64,000 nucleotides of DNA from Tyto alba (GCF_018691265.1 NW_024881282.1:51405122-51469121); one strand, 5' to 3'. Shown: positions 25,101-40,071, numbered from the stretch's first letter. Numbers and translations: made by a program. The notes: a model not told the origin generated them from the sequence alone.

Positions 25101-26386
25101 AGGTAGCAAAAAGAACAGAGCCCCTTCAGTCTAAGACACAAAGCAGTATAGCCTTGAATTTGATGTTCAGTGGTGCAACCAAGTGCCTTTTAGATGTGAA
25201 TCCTCCTGACTTCACCTGGAAGTTGATGCAGAGGTTTTGAGAAAGATACTAGATGTTATTTGGTTGCAGGTTTGTTAAATTAGTGGAAGTTGCCTGGAGT
25301 ATGAACAGAAATCATAGACGACAGTGCTCACTTCCTCTTCATAGTGAAAATTTCTTTCTTTGCATTTAGAAAACTAAAGCCTGACACAGAAGGAGTGCTA
25401 GCACCTTTTTCTTTATTTGCATCAATGTAGAGGGTCTCTGGAACATAATTACTTTTGGTCTAATAAGCGTGTAGAAAAATTAGATGTTTTTTAGTCATTG
25501 ACTACTCTGCAGGGCTGTCTAGACTACAGCTGCACGATGAACACATGGGCTGCAAAACTGTGGGCTGTGTGTCAACTGTATCTGTCCTAAGAGCTGATTA
25601 TGTCCCAGTTGTGATACCAATGTGCCAGAAGGCTCTCTGGAGGCTACTCGGTATCTGTCTCCACATTGCTTGAATCAAGGGAACCATCTCTAACTAGTAA
25701 CTGTCCCTGTAGCGTGTTGCAGTTGTCTACAAAAAGGCAAGTTTTTCAGCCCCAGTTCTGTCTTTGAGATCTCAATGTCATTGTCCTGTAATACTTTACA
25801 TATACTCATCACACTGGAGCACTGGGGGAGGGTGTGTATGGAAATGTGCAACTTTGCATCCTCGCTGTAGCAGTTGGGCACAAGATTAAACTCTATGGCA
25901 TCTTTTGGGGGAGGGAGGGGATTAAGGTTAGCAGAGTGTGCATTTAATAGACCAGAGTATGGAAAAAATCCCTCTTGAGCAGAATGGTTCATCTCGTGGG
26001 GTATCCTCTTCAGCAGCTGCACTCTCAGAAGTTTCAAAATAAACTGCGAAAACTCCAGATCTGGCAGGTGTAGTAAAACCCAACAACAGGAAAATTTCCT
26101 TATAAGTTTAGTATTTAAAGACTGGCTTTTTTTGGCCATCCTGAACTCTGAAGTAAGTTATACACTCTCAAAAAGTCTTCACTGTCATTTGTGTGTCTGT
26201 CTGGTTTCCTAACAGTGCTTTATAACAATGTTGTAACTCTGGATGTCCCTTCTATTTATATTCATATGTGATACTATTTTGAGTGCTTCTAAATTCATAG
26301 CTTGATTTGATTACAGCTAGAGTGGAAAATAATTGAAAAATAAGCTCAGGACAGGGAAATTTTATAGTATATCTGGACTATCTACT

Positions 26387-26401
26387 CCAGTAGATGGCGC
26401 T
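26387..26401 (+). promoter_or_regulatory. CTCF-type insulator site
   Basis: CCAGTAGATGGCGCT matches all 15 positions of the degenerate CTCF consensus CCASYAGRKGGCRSY. It lies between two divergent genes, a reasonable place for a loop or boundary anchor. Motif evidence only. Confidence 0.5.
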
Positions 26402-29400
26402 GTAATTTAAGTCAAGTGAGCAAGTCAGATGAACTGGGATTGTACAAACCTCTAAATAATGGGATTCTTTGTGCAATTTTAAAGAGCATTCCAACAAAGT
26501 AAGTAAGGATCAGACCTTTGGCATGCATCTGTGTTGTGGCCAAATTCCAGTTTTAGATTTTTCAGGTCAAGTGGTTTCCTTAGGAAAACTATGAATCATG
26601 CATTTGCATAATAGTTTTTCCATCTGCTTGCATTTCTTCACTGAGAGACTTATTTTTGTTCCTTTTAATATTTCACTTGAAAACACATACATCTTGTTTT
26701 GTTTATTAAATTCTGTGAAAATCTTTGGATTGCTATCAGCAACATACAACATAATGATCTAATCTTTCTAACTAGTTATTACTAACCTAAACAATAACGT
26801 CTTGCTATAAATTGGGAGGGTTATATCCTGGATTGATACTGCACATACTTGATATTTGCACATTAACTTGATCTATCTGAGCTAGAAAGTATATCTGACC
26901 TGATACCCATAATACTGGAGCACCCCAAAATGATTTACTGCTTGTGGTCACATAATATCTCAGGAGGTAGGATAGCAATGTTATTCATATTTCCAAATAG
27001 AAAATCAAAGAACAGGTAGACCAAATAGCTGTACCTCATTCACATAGGGACTGTGTTAGAATGGAGACTTGCATTATATATGGAATATATCTATATCCCA
27101 GATACATATAGAGCGCATTTTTGTTCTGTGTATCCCATTTGAAGAAAATAGTTCACATTCCTCTACGCTGGTATTTCGGTTGTTCTGGTATTTTGCAGAA
27201 TGAAGGCTTCGTCTGAAGTGAAGCTTGCTGCTAAACCCTACCTTGGAAAAGACCCTAAATACTGGATATCTGAAATAAAGATGGCTGCTTTACACAAACC
27301 TAAGGCATTTGTAGCTATTACTAGACCTCTTTCCTATTACTAAATTTCTTACCAGTGTATTGAAAAAATCACAGAGCTGTAAATAAATTAATTTTATGAC
27401 TTGATAATATATTTAAAAGATAAGCTGAATCTCTCCAAGAAGTAGAGAAATACATAATTCCAGAAGAAAACGTAAGAGATTTAAACCTTCCCATGATGCA
27501 TCGTTTTATTGTCCAGTGTATCTTGAAATACAGCTGTGGCAGCTACTGCATTCCATCAGGGTCATCACTTTCTTCAAGATAATTTTAGATATGTATGGAC
27601 CTTTTTTTCATCAGGAATACACAGCCAAAATAAAACCAGATCTTGAGGTCTAAGGTTTTTTGTTAGTGTTCAAGAAGTGCAGAAAGCACTCTGATATTTT
27701 TTTATTTTAATTCATTGGCATCTATATGACTGTGTTCATCAGACCAATTATGCTGCTGGTAGTACTTATAATGCAAGGACATATTTTTCTAGTATAAAAA
27801 AAAAAAGAATTTAAAGACAACAAGAGCTAAATCTGAAAGTCAGGGATAACAGGATATTGCTGCCTTAGAAATATGAGTTTGGTAAAGAGCTCACAAAGCC
27901 TTTCCAAAAGCTAAATCTTCTCTGATTTAAATTTGCACTAGGGTACACTAGATTGCCAGAATAAAAGCAGAGAGCACTTTTCTGTGAACAAGGAAAATCC
28001 TCAGAATTATTATTCATAATGTACATTTTTCATAAGATTGATTTTTTTCTTACTTACCTTGATACATAAGCAACCATGTAGGAAACCTCAAATGAACAAC
28101 CATTCAAGACATAATTTGAAACAGTAAATAAATGGGCCTGGATAAGACAAATAATTGAAACATTAGAAGAGTGAATCTAAATAAGTGCAAACTACAGGCA
28201 CATTTTTTATTCCAAAAAGAGCAGTTGCCAAGGTCTATTTTAAAATAAAAATTGAGAATGTAAATTTTGAAGGAAATCATATCCACTGTGAAATACAGAA
28301 GAGAGAATTCATCTTTAGTTTCACAAGTGTCTTCTTTCTATGAAACCTGTCTTAAAAATGAACCTAATGAGGGTTTTCATATACTTCATGTTTAAGGTCT
28401 TTGTATAATTACTGGAAATAAGCTTATAAGTGAGATTCCCTGAGCTAACCTGCAGAGGAGCCTCATTCCATTAACAAGGGGCTCCTGAACTAGATGCCTT
28501 AATTCCAACAATGTGAGTGTCCTTCTCAGACTTTTATAATTTTATAATTTATTTCACTGAAACATTACATACTATTCTAACTTGCTTATTGGATGTTACA
28601 ATTACATCATTAAACTACAAATATGAAATAAAAGGGTCAGAATCCTTAGATCCAGGGTACTGCTTTAAGGAATGTGTCTCTGAAAAGTTTATAGTTTCAT
28701 GTAAGCCATTTATATATATAAGTGAAAGAATAATCTTGAAAATATGTTCTAATAATAGTGGTTGTATTAATTTTATAGGCAGAATGATTATTTTCATCTG
28801 CTTGTAACAGATTTACAAATTAAAACAAGTTCACCATGGAGGTACCCAACCTACTGTCTGATGTTGCTTTGCCAGAATTATCTAAAGTCCCTTATTTCTT
28901 CCACAGGTACCATGAGGTTATAAAAATACTTTAAAAAAATTATTCACTACCAACTCCATACCAGTAGACAGTGTAACCACCCTGCTTTTCACCCCCTGAA
29001 CAATCTGGGATGACTCAGACTCACAACTTTACTTTTGGGAAGAATCATTTTAGCACACTTATATCACCTTTTTTTTTTGAACACATTATTTTCACGTATC
29101 TTTTCTAACCTCTCAAAACTTGCACTGCAGTTTGTTTCTTAAAAAAGAAGCTCAAGTAGACAGTGTCTATCCCTGGTCTTCACTTGCTTCTTTTCCAGTT
29201 CTTCAGCTTTCTCATCATCTGGGGCTGGAAAAGTTTAGTCCTTTATACTTCTTTTACAGGGATGTAACACCTATGCAAAACTGGTATTAAATTGAGGCCC
29301 TATGATTTAAAATGTTGGCTAAATACCTGAATTTTTGTACTGAGCTGCTATACACTGACTCATTTTTAACATGACAATAGGTGAAATTTTCAACTTACAT

Positions 29401-31462
29401 GATCAGGGAAATGTAGCACAGAGATCAAAATGCAAATGTTTATACTTCCTATTAAGGAAAGCAAACACATTTTCTAATACAGTCAAATGAGTTTCTTTAT
29501 CTAGAATTACTTTTTTTCAAAAAGAAAAGTAAAAGTAATAACAAATGTGTTATATTGCATTTAGCACACTTATCAAAAACGGTAAGTTTATCATAATTCT
29601 TTGATTTCACATATTACCTGATACATGACTGTATTGACCATGACTGACATGAAAGTTACTGACATTTTTTCATTTTCTTTAATTTTTAAGAGAAATTCAA
29701 CATTTGAGTCCTCAGTATATCACTCTTTTCTTGTAGACATGTTGATATTGCACCTGTTGTGGTGAATTTAAAGCCATAAGTCAAATGAAGCACACTCACT
29801 TAACAGAAAAGCTTAAGGACCATACAAGAGCAGAGGGAAGACTTCAGTGTGACACTTGCATTTAGAGACATCAGTAACAGGCAATCACATGGTTTCTCGT
29901 GTTTGTAATTCTTAGTGCCATGCCAAAGGGATCAGAGTTGTCAACTGATTTTTTTTTTCCCAACTTTAAAAGCATCTCCCAAATCCTCAGCGAACTCTTT
30001 AGCCTTAATTGAAAATGCCTCATTGTGTGTGTTTTCTGAAAGGAGGAAAAATGTCAAAATATTTATCTTGGAGACAAATTATTGGACAAATGGTGCCCTG
30101 TAGATAATTTGTTGGGACAACAGAATACTTGGTTGGAAAAAGGGAGCGATTATATATAAAGGATTTATGACTTACACGGTTCTCTGGACTGGAGTCAAAT
30201 CTCCCTGTAAATGAACTCTTTTTCTGGTTCTGCCTCATATCGTGTCATTTTAATGCCTACGGTGATGGAGATGGGGAGAACATCAGGGAGAAATATTCTG
30301 AAGAAAGAGCAGATATTTCTCTTTGCTTTCAGACATTTTAGTTAATGCTTTTCTACCTTATAAGAATAAGTGAGAGCTTTTAATTATTAGTAGAATCTCA
30401 AAATAGGCTAAGCATGGAGTAAGCAGATAGAAAATCTGAAAAGAAACTGTAAATTAATACAATTGTTCTGGTGATTTAGCAGCAGCATTTCTAAGTCATA
30501 CAAACCTCAGGAAGCAAAAGGGCTTCTTGCTGAGATGACAGACACAAATGGTTGATTAAATCTAGCAGAGGAATAACAGGGCCACTTTTGTAGGAGGTAG
30601 GCGATACCTCTCCCAGTTACAGCAGAGTGCTTGAGTTTCTTAAAAGAGCTTTTGTTATATTCCTGCTCACATGGGGAATGCTTAATGTGGATAACGTCTC
30701 TAATCACTATGCAATCTGAAAGTTTATTTTTTCTGGAAAGGTCACTGCAAGAGCTCTTGAGGGAGAGTATGAAAAGGGTGTGAACTCTGAGAACTTGTAA
30801 ACTGAGGGGGGAGAAAAATCCTGTCCTTGTTGGGCCATGTAAAGGAACAAAATGAGGAAGGAAGATGAACCAGAGAACAGAGGGGAATACAGAAAAAATG
30901 TCACAAGCAGCATGAAATGTCTTCTGTAAGAGAATCAGTGGGAGTTTTATGCTATCGGTGTCTAAAACTGGCAACAGATGACTCTCAGCACACCAATGAA
31001 CACTATTTAACTGAGGAAAGATATCACCAGATGTTGTTTCTTTCCTCTTGCATTCATCATTATTTTGTCTGTTCTGATTTCTTTCTCTCTGGTTTATATC
31101 CTCTACTTTTACCCTTTTGTGTGTGAACAGCTACACCTCTAAAAGCATCCTTAGTCTTATGTAGTGTGAACTTGCAGTCATGGTAACTGGAAAGACTGAA
31201 ATATTTTCCCTGTGCATTTCAAGGGGGAAAAAAGAAAACCTTAATGTGTATTTTTAAACATATTCTGTAAAAATATTTACACTTTATGCATTATTAGTTT
31301 GAATAATTAAAATTATCACAAACACTGTAACTTCAAGGAAAACAGAACAATGTATTGATTTATTTCACTGGCTTATACAGCCAGGACTTAAAATGTAGCA
31401 GTGTGAAGATTATCTAATATTTGATAGCAGAAGTCTCAAACCCACTGAAAAAAAAAAAAAAA

Positions 31463-31690
31463 TTAGAATCTCAGGATAGCGTGATAACTGAGGCTGGAAG
31501 GGATGTCAGGAAGTCTGCAGCTCTGTCTCTTGCTCTAAGCAGCAACAGCCATGAGACCAGACCAGGTTACTCAGGACTTTTTCCAGTCAAATCTTGAAAG
31601 TCTCCAAGGAAGGAGACTATGGAGTATCTCTGTAAAGCCTGTTCCAGTGTTTGACTCCCCTCAATGTGAAAAATGTGTGTGCATATACTG
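31463..31690 (-). mobile_element. CR1 LINE 3' end, old fragment
   Basis: On the plus strand it reads as the complement of a CR1 tail: TAGAATCTCAGGATAG, then GGCTGGAAGGGATGTCAGG, CAGGTTACTCAGGA, GAAGGAGACTATGGAGTATC and GCCTGTTCCAGTG. So the element is on the minus strand with its 3' end at about 31463. It is short and strongly diverged; the right edge is approximate. Confidence 0.8.
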
Positions 31691-33318
31691 GTGTATGCCA
31701 GTGAGACAATATTGTTCTTCAGGAAGATATACAGGTCAGAAGCATACAAGGGCTTCATGTCAATACTTCAAAATATTCATACTAGGATTCCTGAATTATG
31801 TTTTTTAACTGTGCTGTATGAGTGTAAGTATATGTATTTATGGAAGGCTGAAGAAAATATAGAGGACTGAAGATTAAACAGAGAGCCTCAGTGGCTAATA
31901 CCAGGCTAGAATTTGTACATTCAGGTGAGTATTTTATGATATGTAATACAAGAAACATCTGTGGCTCCAGCCAGCTCCTTGTGAAAAGGAGTTCTGATTA
32001 CAAAGCTGCCATAGCAGTATATACTAATCTATATACTTAATGGAAATTTCATGGAAATTTCAGGAAGAGGAGAACACTGAGCAGTTCTCACCCTCGGGAT
32101 CTGGGAAGTGATGTGAATCACAACCCTTCAAAACCCCAGAGACAGAACCTAATGTTTCATGAGATTAGTTTAAAAATAGGGGGGTTAAAAATAGTAAATG
32201 TTCTTTTTGTTGGTATGCTGGTTTTAAATCCATATAGTTCACATTTTCTGGCTACACAGTCTATTGAAAAATTCAGCTACTTAAAAGCTAACAAACAGCA
32301 ACTGAGGTCACTGCATAATACAGTGAAACTATAAGCTTGGCTTTATACTGATGAATGGGGCCTTTACACTGCAAAAGGGCCTTGGTAAGAGTAAGACCCA
32401 GGAGCTTTAGTCCAGCCAGATACCTTCTACAGCAGGATGATAATTAAACCCACAAAACCTAGAGCATGAGTTTCTGCTTTTTATTAACAGAAATCTCAGC
32501 TCAAGAGAGAAGGAAGCTGAGGCTTTCTTCTGAAATGCTGAACTCCTGATCCTGCTCTATAGATCATCCCTCTTTCCTAAGTCAGGTAGAAGGGCCAGCA
32601 TGAGAAGACAGATGGGTCTGACGTTGACTGTCTTCTGCATGCTGCCCTGCTCGCCCTAAGAGCTCACCTGACATCAGCGCGGTGTGGTACACCTGTATTT
32701 CTGACTTACCATCCTCTACTCTGTCCTTGCAATGCCCTTTGCACCGTGACTTGGTAGGGTTACTGGAAGACAGTCCTATAGATGTTTTCCTTAGCGCCTG
32801 CCCATGATCCAGAAACCATCTCATTAGGACTCTTCCAAAATATTTCTCTTTTTTTTTCAGGACATAAAGACTTTAGGGTGCCAGTGAAAATCTTGTGACA
32901 AACCAAGTCCTAACATCCTTCCTCAGATATTATTTAAATTTTACTCAGTCAAAACTCCCATTGACTTCACTAAGTCTTTTGAGATTTGGCCCTATCACAT
33001 TAGCACATTGCAATCAGCTATAAAAGCAACATCAGAACTGAATCCCAGAAAGTAACATCAGAGTAACATACATTATTTCCATCCAAGTAGAAAGATCATC
33101 CGGGATTTTCTTTTCTAGCCAAATCTAAAACTAAACACATTACTCATCCCTGCACAGGTCTGTTTGCTTTCCAAGACAAAACTCACTAGAAAAACAGGAA
33201 ATAATAAGATTGTGATATATAAAACTAGGTTGCTCTGCTCTGTTAATTTGTCAAAGCCACAAAATGTGTTTTCCATTAGCTTTCAAGTACAGGGTGAAAT
33301 GTTTAGTGCATTTGTCTA

Positions 33319-33356
33319 CCCATCAATCCATCCATCCATGCACCCATCCATGCATC
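33319..33356. repeat. CCAT-type microsatellite
   Basis: Imperfect CATC/CCAT units (CATCAATCCATCCATCCATG and onward). Confidence 0.8.
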
Positions 33357-36300
33357 TTATTTTTCCCGAACAGAGCAGAAGTTCAGCTATATTTCTTAGA
33401 CTCTTTTGTTTAGAGAAAGCAACTGACATCAGAATTTAGGTTGCGTTTTGCTCTTACTGATAAAGCTATTCCTGTGAAATGGGAGTGAAACAGAGTCAAG
33501 AATCTCATGCTTAAAAATGCGGTTCTGCTGGAGTCAGTCTCAGTGGTTCAGGGGGCACAGTCCTTCCTAAACTCCTACCTAAGGGCAGCTAAAAGCAAAG
33601 GAAAGTCGTTGGAAAACCTCATCCATTTCCAAGTGCACTGCATTACTCCCTACAGAGCAGTGTTCACCCTTCATTTCCACACTCCTTAACTTTCATTCTC
33701 TCACCAACCCTCCATGTGATAACAAACCCCTATAGCTCTTTATTTTCTGACCATGTTTTCAGAACTGAATGAAGTGATTTGGTGACTGGTGATTTCTGAA
33801 AGACTCTTAGAGGCATCATGAGAGTATGTATACTGCATTTAAGCCTTGGAAACGCTCGTGAATTTGACAGCCTATGCTGAAAATGAAACTCCAAAAATTT
33901 AACATAGCTTGGTATTTTTGTAAACTTCAGAAATGTATAGATTTGGGAAATGATCATCACCCAGCCTCAGTACACCTAAACACTCAAATTTTTAACAATT
34001 AATTTTACTAGAAATACATGTGGTTTTTTTCACTAGCACAATATTCATTGTGCTTGTAATGACTATATGTGAGAAATCAGAAAGACCTATTTACTTGTAA
34101 ATATATTAATCCTAAATATAGATCCCAGGCAACTCTAGTACAAGTTTTAATTTACTAAACCTTTGGATAATACTAAACCTTGTTAAAGCGTAAAATTTTT
34201 ACTGATAATGCTGTTATAGTAGCATCTGAATAGACAAGCAGATGTATTTAAGATAACTTTAGTATGACTTGAACACATACACAGTAATTTTTAAAGAAAA
34301 GTAATCATATCCATGTGCTACCTTTGTTCAAGTGCATATCTTGTCCTGTACTGAACTTGCTCAGATAGGTAAGCCTTCACTGGCGATGTAGGTCTCTATG
34401 TCTGTAATCTGATGCAGTATTCTTTGGACATCACAGTTTTCAGGGATTAAATTGTAAGAATCTTCTGTGAAATTAAGACGGGGTCAGGCAATTAAATGGC
34501 GAATGCTAAACTAGTGGTCAAATGGTTTATCAGTTTAATGAAATTATTCCTATAAATCCTTGTCTTCTTCCTGCATTCCCTCCAAAGTTCATATTTTATG
34601 ACAGAAAAGTGGAATTGCAACACCAATATGTATGAATGACAGGGTCAAACACAAATCTTTGCACCCTTTGTCAGCTTCCCAAATCCACAAAAATACATAT
34701 TCAGTTTTGTGGATTAGTGTTTACAGTAGACAAAGAAGAGATAGGAATTACAGCTAAAATACAAATTGGGTGATTGCTGCTGGCAGTCCTTATAAAACCA
34801 AGTGAATTCTGGGAATGCTGAATGTATCTTTAAACAAATGTCTTGAACATTTTGAACATTCAATAGAAAATACAGATATGAAGTCACTGAAATAATATAT
34901 TAGCATTTTATCCCCTACAAAAGGTGATTTTTAAAAATTCAGAACCTATTTTACTACATTGTAATATACTAAATATTAATATATTAAGTAGGTATTTAAA
35001 TCATTATGCCAAATTTCTTACTAGCATGTACAACCCTAGATGCCAATAAGCACATTCTACATATACCCTAACCATGTAATCACTGTTACTAGTATTGCTC
35101 ATTTTTGAATAATAGTTGAAAAGCAAGCCCAAACTTTGCCGCTAAATGCCATACACAAAGAGTGTCCAAAAATTCTTAAGCAATTCCACAATTCTTTATA
35201 GAAGATATGCAAGATAGAACCCAGAAACAAAGCTGAAATATGTCCCAAATTGCATCTAATTTCTGTGGCAGGAACATATCCTTTCAGTGGTAATTGAGAT
35301 AGGTGCAAATGTGCTATTGTACTTTGGCCTGGATTTTTCAAACCTGAAACATCATATATTGATGATCTCATCTATTCTTAAGGCTGAAAGACCAGATCAT
35401 GGAAGAACTTTGTTACCCATAGTGGACCATGAACACCAGCACCTTTCAGAGCAGTGCTCAGATACGACCTCAGTTTGGAGGCATCTAAAATCCTGGGCTT
35501 TTCAAATGTCCTGAAGGTTCAGCCTCTGTACATGTGCAGAAGCACTTCAGTTTCGACAGGGCTCAGCAAATACTTTTCTGTCTCATGCATGTACTGCGTG
35601 TGCCTCACCAGAATTCAGAAAACAGAGTTTCTCTGCTGAAGTGTCTTTGGTGGTCTGCTTCAGGGGGTCTCAAAGCTTCTCTCTCTCTCATGCACCATCA
35701 GGGACCAGTCTTGGAGACTACTGATCCCACTGAAATCATGGTGTGGTTGGTGTGGCACCATCACCCCTTTTTCACAGAGCTGCCCCAGAGCTGCAGTTCT
35801 CTTCTTTCCCCGGGGCACATTAACAACTCCTATTTCACATCTCTTTCGGAGACTGGTTTAACCACTAATCTGTGAGTTAGTCCACCTTCCAGTTGAATCT
35901 GTGCCTCTGTGAAGAAAAGAATTAGCAATTTCTGAGGCCTGAGGGAATACCCAGATGGAGCCTGGCTTTGTGACTGCAGCCTTCTGGCTGGTGGGCAGGA
36001 TGCTACTGGTCTTTTGGCTGCAAATGAGCCATAATAAGGCCAATATGGGAAGGGAACCTGCCCTAGAGGCAGCTCCTGTGCTACTGAAGAGAAACCAGTT
36101 CCCACCAGTTGCTGTTTCTCCAGACAGTGGCTGAGACTTGCTGGTGGCAGCAGCAAGACAGTGGAGGAAGCTGGGAAGGACGATGCTGGGGAGAAGGCCA
36201 CCAGCAGCAACTGGATGTAGCTGTGAGACAGAAGGCATATCCGAGGGAAGAGTGTGCCCACCTTCCTCCCTGTCCCCCTGCTCTTTGCACAGACAGCAGG

Positions 36301-38863
36301 GTGGCCAGAGGTGCTGGCTAGGGAGGAAGTATATTAGATTTGCATTTCAAGAAAGGAAGGATCAATGAAAGCCACTTATCATGGCACTGAATAAAACAAA
36401 AATGTCCATTCTGGGAGCAGAAGCTGGAGCTGAGGTGTCTGCCCTGCCACCTGGGCAGCACTGACCCTTTTGCTGGTATTTTTGCTGCCCTCAGACGTTG
36501 CCTGCACTGTTAGGAGCTGAGCACTTGAGCAGTGAGCACGCTGTGTGAGCAGATTCACACTGCAAGCATGCTCCTTAATGGAGGATGTGTCTGCGTATTA
36601 TGCCAGCTCTGTGATTTATCATTTGCCAGACTGAATACCCTCATCAAGAGCCTTGTGTTCTCAGTGATATGTTATGTGCTGGGGGAGGGTTCAGCAGAGT
36701 CCTCCTTCCCCATTCTTCATAAGCAGGCAGTCTCTTTCCTTCCCTCATGCAAAGCAAACATTCAACTATCAGGGGAAAAATCTAACTTCTGGGACAAATT
36801 TTAAACTTCTGCAGCAAAAAGCACAGACAATTAAGTCCAGTGACTGGTTCATTATTAAAGGCTTTTCACTCCAGGTTCATGCATGGGAGGTCTGGATTCA
36901 TGTGGTGCATGAAGCTGAGCAAAGGGGTGTAGAGAATGAGGGATTAAATCAAGGGGAGGGTGGGGTGATGGAAACCGTGGGAGGGAAGAATGAGTGGGAA
37001 GAAAGAGGGAAGGGAGGGGAGATAGGAAGGATACAAGCAGTTGAAGAATGGGAACGGGTTAGCGTGTGATCCTACAGATGATGTGAATCATCCTGTGCTG
37101 ATCTCTTCTTCCACTCTGTTGACTGTTGGAGTTATCACTGGACATTTTTTCATTATGTCTTCCTGAGAATAGAAGTAACTGTCATGTTTCCAGTGAGCAG
37201 AAAGTGAGCTGTTAAAAGTTAAAGACTAAAAACTAGCAGCTTTTGGAAGAGATGCAGCTCCTCACTGATCTGGAAATAGAGCTGAACTGGAAACTTCATT
37301 AAAAAGTTTAAGTCCTTGCCACCTGGCAGATTTCCTACTTTTTAAAGGGGTGATTACAGTCCAATAATGTGTTTTTCTAAATTGTGGGAAATTATTCATT
37401 TTTAATGTGCCATCCCCAAAAGAATTATCTTCACCGAGTTGTATTTTTTCCCTCTCACTATCAATTTGAGATGTATAAATATCAGTACACGATATTTGCA
37501 ACTGAAGTCCGTTTCAGAGCTTTTCCTGAGTTAAAGTCACCATCTACCAGACATCTGAGCATTTTTGTAAGGAACAGGAAGACAAGCTTTAAGGGTTTGT
37601 CTTTCCCTGTGGGCTGCAGAATTTGGCTAGTCCAGTTGTACGGAAGATATATCTGTCTAGAAAACTTTTCTGGATCTGGGCAAGAATCTCTTGTACTTCA
37701 TCTTCCACCACAAATATCCCCCTTAAGGTTCATTCGTCTGTCCCAGTAGTGTTGCCAAGAAGAACTAATTGAAGTAGCATCTAACAGTTTTATTGGATAC
37801 TGTGATTTTAATTGCCAAAGTGACTACAGTAATTTCTTTCAGCTGGGCCTCGGTGCTCTTGTTGGCAACCATCTTATTTGAGAGGATGACTCTCCATTCT
37901 TCTCATCTTTCCGCAGAGTATTCTGTCACCAGATACTTTATTGATGGTATTTCTAAAAGTTTTGAGGCACCCACTGCTTTATTTGGAAGGGTTTGTATGG
38001 AAGCTCTAGAAGTAAGTGCGTATCCAGAGACATCTGGCCCTGGCAGAGTTCATTCCTCTGGACCACATGGCCCACCTGGAGCCCCTCCAGGCATGCTCCC
38101 CAGGGTGGATGGCAAATCAGACAGGAGGTCGCTTTATTTTGCTTCTGCTGCCAAGTGTTGTGGCAACATAAGGTCAGCTTTTACTACCTGAGAGTGTGTA
38201 ATTTCCTATACATTGCTAATTAGAGGACGTTCTCTTGGCCACAGTTTTTCTGATGAATCACCTGTGTCATGTCAGGCATTACAGAGGAAAAAACCCCTCA
38301 ACAAGATCACAATGACTATATCCAAAACACTGCTGTATGTTAGAAGGAGCTATGTACTCACACTGTAGGGAGGGCATCTAGCAGCCAAGATCTGAAAAAG
38401 TAATAAAAGACCCGTAAATAAAAGCAAGGAGTATTGGTTACCTGGTTTTGAGCACACCCAGAAAGTGCATGACAAATCTCCTGTACAAACAAAATCAAGA
38501 TAAGCCCACCCAAATGCTGCTCGTAAGATGCAGCAGAAACATCCTTCACAGTCTTTGCATGTTAGATTTACCTCTGTGACCTTGGAATGGAGTGCTCTGG
38601 AAACAAAAACTATGTGCAAATTGTAGAAGCACGGTTCATAGCATATTTTCAAACAAAAGCAGAAGAATCATCACATTGGAGAGTTTAAATTATTTATGTC
38701 TTCTTCATCAAGTTGGTTTGTCTGAGGTTGCATTTTATCTGTATCCCATTAAAAAGAGTAAATAATCTGTAGTATGGGCAGGTCTTCCCATAACTCCAAC
38801 ATCAGAATGTGGAACTGCTGTAATCCAGACCTGGAACTGTTCACTAAACAAAAATAGACCCTC

Positions 38864-38939
38864 TTTTTTTTTTTTTTTTACCCTCATTGCAAATTCTGTA
38901 TATTTTTTTTTTCCTTTTTTTTTTTTTTTTTTTTTTTTT
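38864..38939. repeat. Poly-T cluster
   Basis: Three T runs (16 at 38864-38879, 10 near 38903-38912, 25 at 38915-38939) separated by short spacers. No retroposon body is recognisable on either side. Confidence 0.85.
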
Positions 38940-39262
38940 CTGAAATGCAGCTCAGCTTTCCAGTAAGACTGGAAATCTTAATTAATTTATCAATTATCAT
39001 TTATTTCCAATGTGGCACAGGGAACAATTTAATCTATGCCTGATGTCAGAACTTTTCAAACTGAAGATGTACCAATGAAAATGGTATCATGTGTTTCTCA
39101 TTGTTGTGAATTGTGTGCTTTATGACCAGATAGAAGAGGAAGATTTATTGGGAGAAGATTGCCAGATGCTGTCCAGAGAGTAGAGGAGGTCTTTAGCTCT
39201 GAACTAGGCTGAGTGCTTGTTCCTTACCAAGCCAATAAAGTCCTGGCACTGTAACAAACACT

Positions 39263-39370
39263 GCATGTGTATTTGAAGGTTTGAGAGGGACACAATGAAT
39301 AATAAAATATCATAATTGAATGGGGATAGTGTTAGCTTTGAAAGCCAAAATACAGGGTTTTTGCAGATGT
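39263..39370 (+). repeat. Diverged direct repeat, copy A
   Basis: Begins GCATGTGTATTTGAAGGTTT and contains CTTTGAAAGCCA. It aligns with copy B at 40482-40581 in the same orientation over about 105 bp, roughly three quarters identical by eye. Either an old local duplication or two copies of an unrecognised dispersed repeat. Confidence 0.65.
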
Positions 39371-40071
39371 CCAAATTAAAACATCTCATTATAGATTAAA
39401 AAAAAAAAAAAAATCTTGAGCATTCTAATTATCTATTAAAAATGTGAGTCTTTTATAATTTGTGGAGACTGTGAGTTTTAGAAAGCTGTTTCCCATTTGT
39501 CGTCCTTGCTGCTGCTGCTGGAATAAACTACAAACGCAACTTCCAAGATAACAGCTAATTAGCATTTGGGTAGTGTTTGGTAAAAGTAGTTCATATGAGA
39601 GATCAGGTCTGTCCCTGTGCTGACCAGGTTGCTGTATTCCACTAAACACATAGACCTTCCAAGAGAAGAAAATAAATTTTCTCGTCCCTGTTCTTAGAGT
39701 AAAAGGCACAAGAGAGAAACCATGGGAGAAGCTATCAATAGGAATAAGAAGAGCTGTACCAGCCTAGAGAAAGATGATCAAATAAAAGAAAATCTCCAGA
39801 GGAAAGAATGATTTAGAGTTTATACAAAAGGGATTCATAGTTAAAATTACAATTTCACCCCTGTGAAAGGCTCACCATTCTGGTGGAATTATGAGGTGAA
39901 AAGGGAACAAGTCCTTGGAGGCTGCTGGATATTGGGATATTGCTTGATATTAGCTGCCAGATATTGGCATATCCAACAGTATAATGAAGCCTGGTTACAA
40001 GATATCTACTTGTGAAAAAAAAAAAAAAAGACATAGAAGAAAAAAAAAAAAAAGGCTTTTCTTGGCATTTT

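Larger units (their letters stand above)
17551..31462. other. Intergenic desert, first part
   Basis: About 14 kb with no supported gene. Mostly AT-rich with frequent stops in all frames. It holds a GC-rich segment at 21.53-22.11 kb, a short GAAA-rich tract near 23340-23375 and a CTCF-type site at 26387. The longest open frames (25690-26139 minus, 24060-24494 minus, 30507-30974 minus) resemble no known family and have no splice or promoter context. Confidence 0.6.

Noticed and set aside
25690..26139. Minus-strand 149-aa open frame
   Set aside because: No recognised domain, no promoter, splice or poly(A) context; one such length is expected by chance in 64 kb of six-frame sequence.
30507..30974. 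Minus-strand 155-aa open frame
   Set aside because: No family resemblance and no gene context; composition like the flanks.
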